The position numbers and the translations under genes were made by a program. The notes under the pieces were generated by a model. The model ran no database searches, had not been told where the DNA came from, and worked only from the letters and a program-made list of their open reading frames with translations. 63,903 nucleotides of DNA from Flavobacterium sp. Root935 (GTDB lineage Bacteria; Bacteroidota; Bacteroidia; Flavobacteriales; Flavobacteriaceae): positions 484,451 to 548,353 of the forward strand of contig NZ_LMJL01000010.1 in the NCBI RefSeq assembly GCF_001429295.1, read 5' to 3'. How positions within the stretch are numbered: the first letter of the stretch is position 1; each line of letters begins with the position of its first letter. Below, piece by piece: positions 1 to 9,218 of the stretch.

Positions 1-138
1 GTACTAAGATAAAGGCAGATAAACATATTTTTGTTGTTGTTTTCATGTTGTTTAAAAAAATAGTTTTTCAAATTAAAAGTAAGAGAAGACCAATAAGGAT
101 GATTCAGATTAGCCTTCTTCTTACTTTACTACAAAATA

Positions 139-1593
139 TTAATAAACAAGCGTTTGTATAGCTCGTGGCGGAATTTTAACTACCGCTTTTTCAGCTCCAA
201 TAATCAAATTATATGTAAGTTCATTTGCCGACTGGTTCATAACAATAGTTGCCATCGTTCCATCTGTATTTAAAAATGATGTACTTAATAATGCGCTTCT
301 GCTTACTGCAGTACTTACACGAACCGCATTTAGACGAATAAATTTAGAAAAGTGTCCGATGTAATAATACGATGGTGTGTAAATTAGCTCACCTGTCGTG
401 GTGTCTGCATGAATTGGTGCAAAACAGAAATTTCCAACGTGATTAGGTCCTCCATTTTGGTCTAATAAAATATTCCAATCTGTCCAAGCAACTGTTCCGT
501 TATTAAAATCATTAATCATATTGATTCCGTAACGTTCTCCATTACCCCAAAATTGATATTTTAATGCATCAAATTTTTCTATACATCCTTCTGTAAACAT
601 TAGTTTTTTGTCTGGATATGCTTCGTTTACTTTAGCAACATTATCAAACAGCGGCGCACCGCCAGACCATGTTTCGTACCAGTGAAACCCCATTCCCCAA
701 ACGTATTTTGCTGCTTCTGGATCAGAGTAAATTACATTAGCACGGTAATTCATCAAATCGCGGTTATGATCCCAAATGATAATTTTTTTATCCCCTAGAT
801 TTTCTTTTTTCAAAGTTGGCCCAAGATAGTTTTTGATAAAATCTCTTTCAGCTTCTGCGGTATAAATACAAGATTCCCAAGTCTGAACAGCCATTGGTTC
901 GTTTTGTGTAGAAGTTCCCCAAATCGGAATTCCTTCTTTTTCATATGCCTTAATAAACTTCGCATAGAAATTTGCCCAAGTCTGATAATATTCTGGCAGA
1001 AGTGTTCCTCCTTTTAGTACATTTTTATTACTTTTCATAAAAGCATTTGGTGACCAAGGCGCAGCATAAGTTGTTAATTTTCCACCTGCTTTTTGAATAG
1101 CTTGTTTTATTAGAGGAATACGATATTGCTTATCATGATCAATAGAAAAAGTTTTCAGGTCTTTATCTCCTTCTTCGATATAAGAATAGCTTCCACTGCT
1201 AAAATCAGAACTTTGAATTGTTGTTCTTAGCAAAGAATAGCCAATACCTTTTTGTTTATCGTAATAAGCATCTAAGAATTCTGCTTGTTTTTCTTTTGAA
1301 AGTTTAGCAAAAATTTCGGCACTTGCATCTGTAATAGCGCCGCCGATTCCCATAAAAGTCTGAAACTTTTTTGCAGGTTCTACAAAAACCGAAAATTCTG
1401 TTTCTAAGGGCTGTTTTGCAGCCGAAAAAGTTAAGTTATCTGTAGATGTTAATCGTAACTTCGAATTTTCTGCAGTTGTGTAAACGGTTATTTTTTTACC
1501 ATTGGTTGTAAATTCTTTTTTTGTTTTTGGTTGTTGTGCAAAACATGCAGCTGTAAACAAAAGGCATAAAATTTTTAGACTATTTTTTTTCAT
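139..1593 (-). CDS. GH30 family glycoside hydrolase (secreted)
   Basis: This 484-residue secreted enzyme looks like a glycoside hydrolase of family 30, whose members include glucosylceramidases and endo-beta-1,6-glucanases. Residues 1-20 form a signal peptide ending in FAQ. The family landmarks are visible: GIGGAITDAS near residues 82-91, the acid/base Glu in TQNEP (E232) and the nucleophile Glu in MFTEG (E335). A C-terminal beta domain follows, as is usual for the family. It is the last gene of the polysaccharide locus and lies downstream of the susC-susD-lipoprotein triplet, but a terminator-like hairpin at 1675-1710 separates it from them, so it may be expressed by read-through or from its own promoter. 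A beta-1,6-glucan substrate is only inference; the subfamily cannot be assigned by eye. Confidence 0.88.
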   Translation of the reverse strand: MKKNSLKILCLLFTAACFAQQPKTKKEFTTNGKKITVYTTAENSKLRLTSTDNLTFSAAKQPLETEFSVFVEPAKKFQTFMGIGGAITDASAEIFAKLSKEKQAEFLDAYYDKQKGIGYSLLRTTIQSSDFSSGSYSYIEEGDKDLKTFSIDHDKQYRIPLIKQAIQKAGGKLTTYAAPWSPNAFMKSNKNVLKGGTLLPEYYQTWANFYAKFIKAYEKEGIPIWGTSTQNEPMAVQTWESCIYTAEAERDFIKNYLGPTLKKENLGDKKIIIWDHNRDLMNYRANVIYSDPEAAKYVWGMGFHWYETWSGGAPLFDNVAKVNEAYPDKKLMFTEGCIEKFDALKYQFWGNGERYGINMINDFNNGTVAWTDWNILLDQNGGPNHVGNFCFAPIHADTTTGELIYTPSYYYIGHFSKFIRLNAVRVSTAVSRSALLSTSFLNTDGTMATIVMNQSANELTYNLIIGAEKAVVKIPPRAIQTLVY

Positions 1594-1674
1594 TCGCTCC
1601 CAATTATTATTGTTTTTTAATTGAAGTTTTGGAGAAATCTAAAACTGATTTTTTTAATCTCTTTTAAAGAATTT

Positions 1675-1710
1675 AAAAAATAGCCCATACTCATAATGAT
1701 TATGGGCTAC
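1675..1710 (-). terminator. intrinsic terminator after the surface lipoprotein gene
   Basis: Arms TAGCCCATA (1681-1689) and TATGGGCTA (1701-1709) pair, and the minus strand continues into a run of six T. The same stem recurs at 8225-8258 after the other triplet. Between the lipoprotein stop and this hairpin lies a short tandem run of the hexamer ACTTAA (about 1721-1750). Confidence 0.75.
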
Positions 1711-1753
1711 TTACAACCAAACTTAAACTTAAACTTAAACTTAACTTAACTCT

Positions 1754-2629
1754 TTATTTTCCTCGGAATTCAACTTTTGATACTGTGATTCCATCTTTTG
1801 TAAAAGTATTACCACCAGAACGGATTAGTAAATAGATTTTTCCTGTTTCGGTGAATTTAACTACGTTTGAAACTGTTCCTGTTTTGTCGTTTTTCACACA
1901 CCCAATTCCAGACAATCTACCTGAAAATTTATCTTTTGCACAACCATCCCATGTACTTAATCCCATTACTTTATTGTCTTTATATTCTACTCCTGGCTGA
2001 GGCACCGATTTGCCAGCATAAACTTCAAACCAAGTTTCATCTGAACCGCTTGGACAAGAAACTGTCATATCGATACTATATTCTCTATCTTTCACAACCT
2101 CAATAGCTTGATAAATACCTTCTTGAGCCCATCCTCCTGGTGAATGAATCGTAGCGCTATTATTAGCAAATGACCAAAAGGCAGCACCAGATGGACTTAA
2201 TTGTGCACTAGTCCATTTAGCTTGATCTGCCGCCGTAGCAAAAGTTCCTCCTTGTACTAGGTTACCTTTTGCCGGATCAGTCTGCGCTACTACAATCTGC
2301 TGAGAAGAAGTTGCCATTGCAGCTCCAGCTCCAACAGCTGTATGTGTAACTGTATATGTTCCTGCATCAGGCAAAGAAATCACTTGATTCATTTTTCCAT
2401 TTGTTGCACCGTCACCAAGATCCCATTTTGAAAGAATAACTCCTTTAGGCTGTGCAGTTAAAAGATAAGTATTCATAGAACCCTCAACTGGTGTTATAGT
2501 AAATGAAGCATCAAGATTTGTAGCCTCAAGAGGATTTTCATTAACTTCTTCTGTGCAACTATTTAGTGTACCTAATGCTAAAGCCAGCATTAGGTATACA
2601 CTTTTTCTAAAATATATATTTAGGTTCAT
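1754..2629 (-). CDS. PKD-domain surface lipoprotein (SusE/F-like glycan-binding protein)
   Basis: This 291-residue protein has a lipoprotein signal peptide with the acylation site at C25 (lipobox LNSC). Residues about 40-115 form a PKD-like domain containing the characteristic WDLGDG motif. The C-terminal 170 residues, starting near GGTFATAADQAKW and rich in aromatic residues, resemble a carbohydrate-binding beta-sandwich. It directly follows susD, with a 29-base gap, which is the usual place for an outer-membrane surface glycan-binding protein that hands oligosaccharides to the SusCD transporter. No catalytic motif is seen. The role is inferred from position and domain type; the ligand is unknown. 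Confidence 0.75.
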   Translation of the reverse strand: MNLNIYFRKSVYLMLALALGTLNSCTEEVNENPLEATNLDASFTITPVEGSMNTYLLTAQPKGVILSKWDLGDGATNGKMNQVISLPDAGTYTVTHTAVGAGAAMATSSQQIVVAQTDPAKGNLVQGGTFATAADQAKWTSAQLSPSGAAFWSFANNSATIHSPGGWAQEGIYQAIEVVKDREYSIDMTVSCPSGSDETWFEVYAGKSVPQPGVEYKDNKVMGLSTWDGCAKDKFSGRLSGIGCVKNDKTGTVSNVVKFTETGKIYLLIRSGGNTFTKDGITVSKVEFRGK

Positions 2630-2658
2630 TTCTCTTTGTTTTGGTTAATTAGTAAATA

Positions 2659-4167
2659 CTATTGATAATTAGGATTTTGTTTCAATTTAGTACCGTTAAG
2701 TTCTGTGTACGGAATTGGCAGAATCTCATCTGTTCCAGCATCAAAACCTCTATCAGATAATGCTGCTGCTGCATCTCCCCATCTTACCAAATCAAAGAAT
2801 CTGTGTCCCTCTCCTGCTAATTCCATTCTTCTTTCATGCTTGATAGCTGCTAATGTTACAGGAACTGAAGGCAGTCCAACTCTAGCTCTAACCGCATCTA
2901 GTAATGCTTGTGCTCTTGCTCCAGATCCTAAAGCTTCTGCTTCCATTAAGTAAGTATCTGCAAGTCTTATTACATAAGAATTTTGTTTGTAATTCAATTC
3001 TGAGTTACCTCCTCCTGTACTAACATCTGACTGTCTTGGAAGATATTTATTTAAGAAATAACCTGTATCTTGATAAGCTGGGATGTAATCTGCTTTACCT
3101 GCTGCTTTTAATGCTTTTAGGTCAAGAATTGTAGATTCAAAACGTGGATCGCCCTGCATTGCATCATATAATTTTTGAGTTGCAACGTTGAAAGCCCATC
3201 CTGAAGGAAGATTTGGTGCATCAGAGTCTTTTGGTCTAGAATATCCTCTAGGCCCAACCATAATGTTTAATGAGTTTCCTTCATCTCTACCAGATCCCCA
3301 GAATGTCCAGTCAGAGTTACCTGCACTACTATGAGATACTTCAATTAAAGACTCTTCGTTAAATTTGTTTGATGTTACCCATAAATCACTAAAATTATCT
3401 AACAATTTATTACCATATTGGTTTACCGCTCCTGGAGTACCATTTACTTCTGCCAAAACAGCTGCAGCTTCAGTCTTTTTACCTTCAAACAAATACACTT
3501 TTCCTAAAAGTGCTTGAGCAGCTCCTTTATTAAATCTTCCAGCTTCAGTTTCTTTAACCACAGTATTTGGCAAGCTTGCAATAGCCTCGGTTAAATCTTT
3601 TTCTATTTGAGCATAAATTACCTCAGGCGCCACTTGCTCAGGAGTATAAATTGTTTCTGTAGTTAACGGCTCTAAAACTAAAGCAATGTTTTTGAACATT
3701 CTTACCAAATTGAAATAGTAAAATGCACGCAATGTTTTAGCTTCTGCAGCAAATCTATTTCTAACAGCATCATTCATAGAAGCTGCCGGCAGCTTAGACA
3801 ACAAAATATTAGCTCTAGAAATACCTTGATAATGGTCGTTCCAGTAGCTTCCTGGAATAGTAATTGAAGAAAGCGAGTGTGTTGAGAAATTCTGAATTCC
3901 TGTTCCATCCGTAGAACTACCTCCACCTGCATAAAAATCATCAGAACCAGCATTCAGCATAGCTACCAAATTTTCAAAACCTCCTGTATTTTTTCTAAGT
4001 GGATCATAAACTCCAATTAAAGCGGCATAACATTGCTGTTCATTAGAAAAGTAGGTACTTGTATCAAATTTTCCTTCTGGGTCAATAGTCACAAAATCTT
4101 CAGAACAAGATCCTAGAACAGCCATTGCCACAGCTATATATATATATTTAATTTTTATTGTTTTCAT
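2659..4167 (-). CDS. RagB/SusD family nutrient-uptake lipoprotein
   Basis: This 502-residue lipoprotein (lipobox LGSC, C21) belongs to the SusD/RagB family, the extracellular lid that binds glycans and closes over the SusC barrel. Family traits visible are the N-terminal region with TYFSNEQQCYAALIGVYDPL, TPR-like helices (AKTLRAFYYFNLVRMF, AAQALLGKVYLFEGK) and the C-terminal ERRMELAGEGHRFFDLVRWG block found in nearly all SusD proteins. It begins 15 bases after the susC stop codon and is surely cotranscribed with it. The substrate cannot be read from the sequence; the GH30 enzyme downstream suggests a beta-glucan. Confidence 0.93.
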   Translation of the reverse strand: MKTIKIKYIYIAVAMAVLGSCSEDFVTIDPEGKFDTSTYFSNEQQCYAALIGVYDPLRKNTGGFENLVAMLNAGSDDFYAGGGSSTDGTGIQNFSTHSLSSITIPGSYWNDHYQGISRANILLSKLPAASMNDAVRNRFAAEAKTLRAFYYFNLVRMFKNIALVLEPLTTETIYTPEQVAPEVIYAQIEKDLTEAIASLPNTVVKETEAGRFNKGAAQALLGKVYLFEGKKTEAAAVLAEVNGTPGAVNQYGNKLLDNFSDLWVTSNKFNEESLIEVSHSSAGNSDWTFWGSGRDEGNSLNIMVGPRGYSRPKDSDAPNLPSGWAFNVATQKLYDAMQGDPRFESTILDLKALKAAGKADYIPAYQDTGYFLNKYLPRQSDVSTGGGNSELNYKQNSYVIRLADTYLMEAEALGSGARAQALLDAVRARVGLPSVPVTLAAIKHERRMELAGEGHRFFDLVRWGDAAAALSDRGFDAGTDEILPIPYTELNGTKLKQNPNYQ

Positions 4168-4182
4168 GATTCTTTAATTTTT

Positions 4183-7100
4183 TTAAAATTGAACGTTAGC
4201 TCCAAACAGAATAGATCTTGCTTGTGGATAAACTCCTTTATCTACACCATAAACTTGACCTCCAATTTCTGGATCAAATCCAGTATATTTTGTAAAAGTG
4301 ATTAAGTTTTCTCCTGTTAGGTAAAAACGAACTTTATCTGCTCCAATTTTAGATGATAAGTTAACTGGCATTGTGTATCCAAGAGTTACCACTTTTAAAC
4401 GAAGGTAATTCCCATTTTCAAGATAAAAATCAGACATGTTTGTGTAGTTTTTATTTGGATCGTTATTTGTTAATCTTGGATAATCGTTTGAAGTTCCTTC
4501 TCCAACCCAACGCTCTAATGCTTTTGTCTGGTAGTTTGCATTAAGTACATCTAGTCTTCTTAAACCTTGGAAAATTTTGCTTCCCGCAGATCCTTGAGTA
4601 AATGCCATAAAGTCAAAGTTTTTGTAATCTAAGTTTACTGTAAAACCAAACGTATATTTAGGTATGTTAGTTCCTAAGAATTGTTTATCGTCATCAGTAA
4701 TAACACCATCACCATTAGAATCTACCCAGCGGAAATCTCCTGGTCTAGCATTTGGCTGAATTAAACCTCCTGATGTATTTTTATATGCTGTAACTTCAGC
4801 TTCATTTTGAAAAATACCAGCTGTTTTAAATCCATAAAATTCGTTAAATGAATGTCCAACTTGTGTTCTTGTTACAGGTCCCATAGATTGGAAACTAGCA
4901 TCTCCAACGATGAAGTTTGTAGATGATCCCACATAAGTAATTTCGTTTTTCAAGTAAGCAAGGTTTGCATTAAGACCTAAATTAAAGTCACCAAGTCTTT
5001 TCTTGTATCCTAATTCAACCTCAAAACCACTATTGTCCATGTCTGCAATGTTTGCAGAAGGTGCATCAACTACTCCAACGTATCCAGGAATTACAATATT
5101 TCTTAAGATTCCTTTTGTTGTTTTTTTATAGTAATCAAGTGTAAGAGAAAAATCATTAAATAATTTTGCATCAAGACCAACAGTAGTTTGAGATGTTTCC
5201 TCCCATCCTAAGTTTGCATTTGGAAGAGTTGAGTTTCCATAACCTGTAGTAATACCTCCTGAATTTCCAACAGAATAGTTATATCCTCCAACAACTAAAG
5301 CCCTATATTTAAAATCATCAATATTATCATTACCTACAACCCCATAACCTCCACGTAGTTTTAAAGTATTAACTATATTATTTTCTTTCCAGAAACCTTC
5401 TTTAGAAAGTACCCATCCAAGAGAGAAAGAAGGGAAAACTCCCCATTTTTTGTTTTCACCGAAACGAGTAGAACCATCGCGACGAACAATACCTGTGAAA
5501 AGATATTTCTCCATGTAATCGTAATTTGCACGTAAAAACAATGAAGATAATTTATGCTCTGTGAAATCACTTGCTCTGTTAACTCTATCAGATTGTGGAA
5601 TATCGAAGTTAAAAGAAGCATCTTTGTAGCTTGAAATTGGCAATCCAAACATTGTTACTCCAATAGAACCACCTATATTTTCAACATAAGCACCTTGTCC
5701 TGCTAAAACACTTACGTTGTGATCTCCAAATTTATTAACATAGCTTAAAGTATTCTCAAGTGTCCATGCTAAAGATTTATTATTATTCTGGCTATAGTTA
5801 TTTCTATCAGCTTTCATGTTTGGGTTTAAGAAGAAAACTGGAGTAAACATTTCATCTCCCCAATAAGCTAATTTACCACCAAGTGTAGTTCTTAATTTTA
5901 AATGACTTGTAATATTGGCCTCTAAATAAGCATTCCCCACAAAATCGTCTGACCAGTTGTATCCTCCTAATCTTGTTTGAATATAGCCAAGAGGGTTTGT
6001 CATTTCTTGTTGTACTAAAGAAGAAATTCCGTAAGGATTACCATTTGCATCTCTAACAACATTTGGATTAGTGTAAAAACCTGTATTTGCTAAAACTGGA
6101 TCAGTCACCACAAGTGGAGTAAGCGGATCTAAGTTAATTGCAGAACTTAAAGGTCCGCCAAACTCACTGTTTGTATTACCAATACCTTTTGATTTTTGGT
6201 GCGTATATCCAAAAGTTTGTCCGAAAGTAAAGTAATCAGAAATCTTATGTGTTGAGTTTAATCGGAAGTTTTTCTTTGTATAGTTAGAAATCTCTGTAGT
6301 GACAATACCTTCCTGATCTTGAATTCCGAAAGAAGCGTAAAAAGTAGATTTTTCACCACCTCCACTAATACTTAATTCGTGTGTGTACCTGAAAGCAGAA
6401 TCATTAAAAATTGCATCCTGCCAATTTGTACCTTTACCAAATGATGTTGGGTTTGCATATTTAATAGCACCACCATCATTTAATGATTTTTCATTCATAA
6501 TAGTTGCATACTGAGTAGCATTCAACATATTTAATTTTTTCGCCGGAGCTGAGATACCCGCAAAACCATTATAATTTACAGAAATTTTTCCTGATTTTCC
6601 TTTTTTAGTAGTTACTAAAATAACCCCAGTCGCCGCACGAGTTCCATAGATTGCAGCAGAAGCAGCATCTTTAAGTACCTCGATAGATTCAATATCACTT
6701 TGGTTGATAAAACCAATTGCGTTTGCATCTACAGCAATACCATCAACAACCCATAAAGGATCATTTCCACCTTCTCTAAAAGTAGTAATACCCCTAACGC
6801 GAACTTTTGAGCTCGAACCAGGCTGTCCAGAAGTTGATGCAACAGAAACCCCTGCTACTCTACCTTGTAAAGATTGTTCAACCCTACCATTAGGTACTTT
6901 TTCAAGATCAGCTGCTTTTACACTAGAAATTGCACCAGTTACAACAGATTTCTTTTGAGTACCATATCCTACAACAACAACTTCATTTAAAGATTGTGAT
7001 TCTGGTTTTAATTGAATTGAAATTTTAGTTCTTCCATTTACAGCTTCAGTTACTGTAGTATAACCTATAAATGTAATTGTTAAAGTTCCGTTTGAAGGTA

Positions 7101-7293
7101 CTTGCATTTGAAACTTTCCATCAAAGTCAGATGCAGTAGATTTGGTTGTACCTTTTAATAAAATTGTTGCACCTGGAACAGGCATACCACTTTCATCATT
7201 TATTATTCCACTTACTGTGACATCTTGAGCCACAGCTATAACCGAGAATAATAAAGATGAAATACAAAAAACAAGTAATTTTGTTAATTTCAT
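4183..7293 (-). CDS. SusC/RagA family TonB-linked outer-membrane transporter (first copy)
   Basis: This 1036-residue protein has a signal peptide (1-23), a carboxypeptidase-regulatory-like domain (about 24-100, with GATILLKGT and DFDGKFQ), the conserved NEVVVVGYG stretch at 103-111, a plug domain, and a long beta-barrel ending in a C-terminal Phe. This is the SusC architecture: a TonB-dependent outer-membrane pore that imports glycan fragments with its SusD partner. It shares its N-terminal 110 residues, its 5' leader and its promoter repeats with the second copy at 10942-14166, so the two are probably coregulated paralogs. Start chosen at MKLTKLL, the only start that gives a signal peptide. 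Confidence 0.95.
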   Translation of the reverse strand: MKLTKLLVFCISSLLFSVIAVAQDVTVSGIINDESGMPVPGATILLKGTTKSTASDFDGKFQMQVPSNGTLTITFIGYTTVTEAVNGRTKISIQLKPESQSLNEVVVVGYGTQKKSVVTGAISSVKAADLEKVPNGRVEQSLQGRVAGVSVASTSGQPGSSSKVRVRGITTFREGGNDPLWVVDGIAVDANAIGFINQSDIESIEVLKDAASAAIYGTRAATGVILVTTKKGKSGKISVNYNGFAGISAPAKKLNMLNATQYATIMNEKSLNDGGAIKYANPTSFGKGTNWQDAIFNDSAFRYTHELSISGGGEKSTFYASFGIQDQEGIVTTEISNYTKKNFRLNSTHKISDYFTFGQTFGYTHQKSKGIGNTNSEFGGPLSSAINLDPLTPLVVTDPVLANTGFYTNPNVVRDANGNPYGISSLVQQEMTNPLGYIQTRLGGYNWSDDFVGNAYLEANITSHLKLRTTLGGKLAYWGDEMFTPVFFLNPNMKADRNNYSQNNNKSLAWTLENTLSYVNKFGDHNVSVLAGQGAYVENIGGSIGVTMFGLPISSYKDASFNFDIPQSDRVNRASDFTEHKLSSLFLRANYDYMEKYLFTGIVRRDGSTRFGENKKWGVFPSFSLGWVLSKEGFWKENNIVNTLKLRGGYGVVGNDNIDDFKYRALVVGGYNYSVGNSGGITTGYGNSTLPNANLGWEETSQTTVGLDAKLFNDFSLTLDYYKKTTKGILRNIVIPGYVGVVDAPSANIADMDNSGFEVELGYKKRLGDFNLGLNANLAYLKNEITYVGSSTNFIVGDASFQSMGPVTRTQVGHSFNEFYGFKTAGIFQNEAEVTAYKNTSGGLIQPNARPGDFRWVDSNGDGVITDDDKQFLGTNIPKYTFGFTVNLDYKNFDFMAFTQGSAGSKIFQGLRRLDVLNANYQTKALERWVGEGTSNDYPRLTNNDPNKNYTNMSDFYLENGNYLRLKVVTLGYTMPVNLSSKIGADKVRFYLTGENLITFTKYTGFDPEIGGQVYGVDKGVYPQARSILFGANVQF

Positions 7294-7336
7294 TTTTCTA
7301 AAAATTTTGGTTAATTAATTAGTAATTTGATGCAAT
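7294..7336 (-). promoter_or_regulatory. conserved susC 5' leader (copy 1)
   Basis: The 43 bases immediately upstream of the start codon match 42 of 43 bases upstream of the other susC (14167-14209). The surrounding intergenic DNA is much less similar, so this block, which would form most of the 5' untranslated region, seems to be retained for function such as translation initiation or RNA-level control. Confidence 0.6.
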
Positions 7337-7340
7337 ACTA
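7333..7340 (-). promoter_or_regulatory. putative -7 element of susC copy 1
   Basis: The minus strand reads TAGTATTG, one mismatch from the Bacteroidota -7 consensus TAnnTTTG, and lies 40-47 bases upstream of the susC start. The other susC has TATAATTG at exactly the same distance. No good -33 TTG is seen, which fits a promoter that needs an activator. Confidence 0.5.
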
Positions 7341-7378
7341 AAACTAAATTTTCACTTTTCACATTTAAAAATCATTAC

Positions 7379-7425
7379 AAAAACACATCAAATTAAATAT
7401 TTTAATATTATAAAAACACATCAAA
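7379..7425 (-). promoter_or_regulatory. paired direct repeats, putative operator of susC copy 1
   Basis: The 14-mer AAAAACACATCAAA (plus-strand reading) occurs at 7379-7392 and again, perfectly, at 7412-7425. The period is 33 bp, about three helical turns. The proximal copy starts 86 bases upstream of the susC start codon. The same motif, with the same period and same distance, precedes the second susC. Likely a binding site for the PUL regulator; the binding protein is inferred. Confidence 0.6.
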
Positions 7426-8224
7426 AAAAACATAAACATTTGATTTATAAATATTTAAAAAAACAAAAAGTAGTACTAAAGAAAAGTTAATATTATCAAT
7501 AAACACTACATATAGTTAAAATGACCAAAACTTATTAAAAAGCATCATAAACTACAACGAGATAGTACTGTTAATATCACCATAACTTATTATTTTCTAA
7601 ATATTTACAATAACTTAACAAACAAATTTTGAAAAAATTAGCAAACCGAGAATATGATATTTTTACAATACTTTTTTTACATTATTAGCAATCATTTTTT
7701 AAATAGGTAAATTCTTATTTTCATGTGTTTTACAGGAAATAAGCTTCAAAAATGATAGGGATTATGGAAGTAAGTAGAAAAATTTTGACTGTAAAATTCA
7801 CTTTAAGGAGTTATACTATTTTGAGCTTTTTTAAAGTGAATTAAATTCTAGTTGCTTTAGATCTAACTCAAATTGATCTATAAATGCCATAAAAACATTG
7901 ATTTTATGAAGAAATATAATTACTTGGCATTGGTTTGCTTTGACCATTTAACGTACGTTATAGCTAACAAAACAGGCATAGAATGGATGTTGTTTTAATA
8001 TTAGAAGTTTAACTGTCTAGCTATCGATATTCGACAGATATTACATTCTTATTGAGAAAAAAAAGTCTTAAACGTTTGTTTTAAGACTTTACATGAAGAT
8101 AGAATCGTTTTAGTTAATTAGTAAAAATTACAAAGTATTCAATCGATAAATGATCCTAAAATCGGCCTATTATTGAAATAGTTCTGAATACTTTAAAATT
8201 TAATTAGCACCCAAAATTTGAAGT
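7426..8224. other. long intergenic region without a convincing gene
   Basis: The full gap between the first susC and the lipoprotein gene of the other triplet is about 1.1 kb. Beyond the susC promoter it contains no convincing coding sequence. It holds a perfect 12-bp inverted repeat (7795-7806 with 7831-7842), a terminator-like hairpin (8057-8090), and a 10-bp inverted repeat (AAAGTATTCA at 8132-8141 with TGAATACTTT at 8185-8194). A 30-codon frame at 7906-7998 matches nothing I recognise. It may contain an untranslated RNA or remnants of a lost gene. Confidence 0.5.
8057..8090 (-). terminator. orphan intrinsic terminator inside the intergenic region
   Basis: AAAGTCTTAAA (8062-8072) and TTTAAGACTTT (8080-8090) form a perfect 11-bp stem with a 7-base loop, followed on the minus strand by about eight T. 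It lies some 135 bases beyond the terminator that already ends the upstream operon, so it is either a backup or the end of a separate short RNA. Confidence 0.6.
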
Positions 8225-8258
8225 AAAAAAAATAGCCCATAATCGAAATTATGGGCTA
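8225..8258 (-). terminator. intrinsic terminator of the second susCD operon
   Basis: TAGCCCATAAT (8233-8243) and ATTATGGGCTA (8248-8258) form a perfect 11-bp stem with the tetraloop CGAA (plus-strand reading) and a minus-strand run of eight T. It shares its stem with the hairpin at 1675-1710. Confidence 0.85.
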
Positions 8259-8402
8259 CCCAGGCAATAAACTTAACTTAAACTAACCATAGTTTAAATC
8301 TTCTAAATATTTCATTTTAAAGAATGAAATATAAATGTTTGAAAAATCGAAAAAGGAATTTTTTAATCTTCCTTTTTCGAAAATAACTAACATGAAATAT
8401 TA

Positions 8403-9191
8403 TTATTGAGGTTTGAAAACAAATGTCCAACCTGTTCCATATGTTTCACTATTATTTAAGTAAAGAATCATTTTATCTTGTTCAAGACTTACGATAGTGT
8501 AAACACCATCAGCATTTCCTGCAGCCGAACCTAACATTTTCGAATTTATGATAGTTAACTGCTTATTTTTGATATCCAATTTAAAGCTTCCTTTTGTTGG
8601 TGCAGCACTTGTTGTTTCATAATGGTTGTAATTTGCTGCTCCATTTAAATCAAAATGCATTTTCCCAAGCGCATCGCTTGGAGCACAACAATCTCCAGCA
8701 TTCCACCACGCGGTCATAGCGCTTTCTGCACTTCCGTTTGGAGACATAAACCACCATAATCTTCCAGAACCTTGCGTACCATCAAAAACCCAAGTTTTAC
8801 CAGCAGCCGTATTAGTCCCAACTAGATCATACCAGTCTTGGTCTAAAGGAGTATCTAACTGATTAATTTGAACATCAATTGTCTTAGTAAAAAATTCAGC
8901 GCCTAGAGTTCCAACAAAGGTAAATGTTGCTTTTCCCGGGATAGGATAAACAAACGTCACTTCATTTGTTAGTGCTTTATCTAAACCGTAATCCCAATAT
9001 CCAGTCACGCCTGGAGTTTTCATATTAAGTGTGATCTTATTCCCTCCTGGAGTGCTTTGAGTAGCTACTAATTCAACTCCAGCAACGTCAGTAGAATTCG
9101 TTAAATGCTGTTCATCTACTATTGGATCACATGCTGAAAAAGTCAACGTAAAAAGAGCCAAAAGAAGATATAATATTTTATTGATTTTCAT
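8403..9191 (-). CDS. surface lipoprotein of the second triplet (PKD-like, putative glycan-binding)
   Basis: This 262-residue lipoprotein has its acylation site at C21 (FSAC). The region from residue 40 to 110 (WDYGLDKALTNEVTFVYP, then GKATFTFVGTLG) resembles a PKD-like beta-sandwich, and the C-terminal part is rich in Trp and Gly (GRLWWFMSPNG, AWWNAGDCCAPSD), as in carbohydrate-contacting domains. It follows susD by 27 bases and takes the same place as the PKD lipoprotein of the other triplet, so a surface glycan-binding role is likely. Unlike that triplet, no glycoside hydrolase gene follows. The binding function is inferred; no ligand can be named. Confidence 0.65.
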   Translation of the reverse strand: MKINKILYLLLALFTLTFSACDPIVDEQHLTNSTDVAGVELVATQSTPGGNKITLNMKTPGVTGYWDYGLDKALTNEVTFVYPIPGKATFTFVGTLGAEFFTKTIDVQINQLDTPLDQDWYDLVGTNTAAGKTWVFDGTQGSGRLWWFMSPNGSAESAMTAWWNAGDCCAPSDALGKMHFDLNGAANYNHYETTSAAPTKGSFKLDIKNKQLTIINSKMLGSAAGNADGVYTIVSLEQDKMILYLNNSETYGTGWTFVFKPQ

Positions 9192-9218
9192 ATTTATCTA
9201 TATTAATATTGTTAAATT

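Noticed and set aside
1721..1750. ACTTAA hexamer run as a possible CRISPR or telomere-like array
   Set aside because: The run is only about 30 bases with no spacers, and there are no cas genes; it is a simple microrepeat.
7906..7998. A 30-codon frame starting MKKYNYLALVCF
   Set aside because: No similarity recognised, no promoter or clear ribosome-binding context, and it lies in AT-rich noncoding DNA; it could be a gene remnant but is not supported as a gene.
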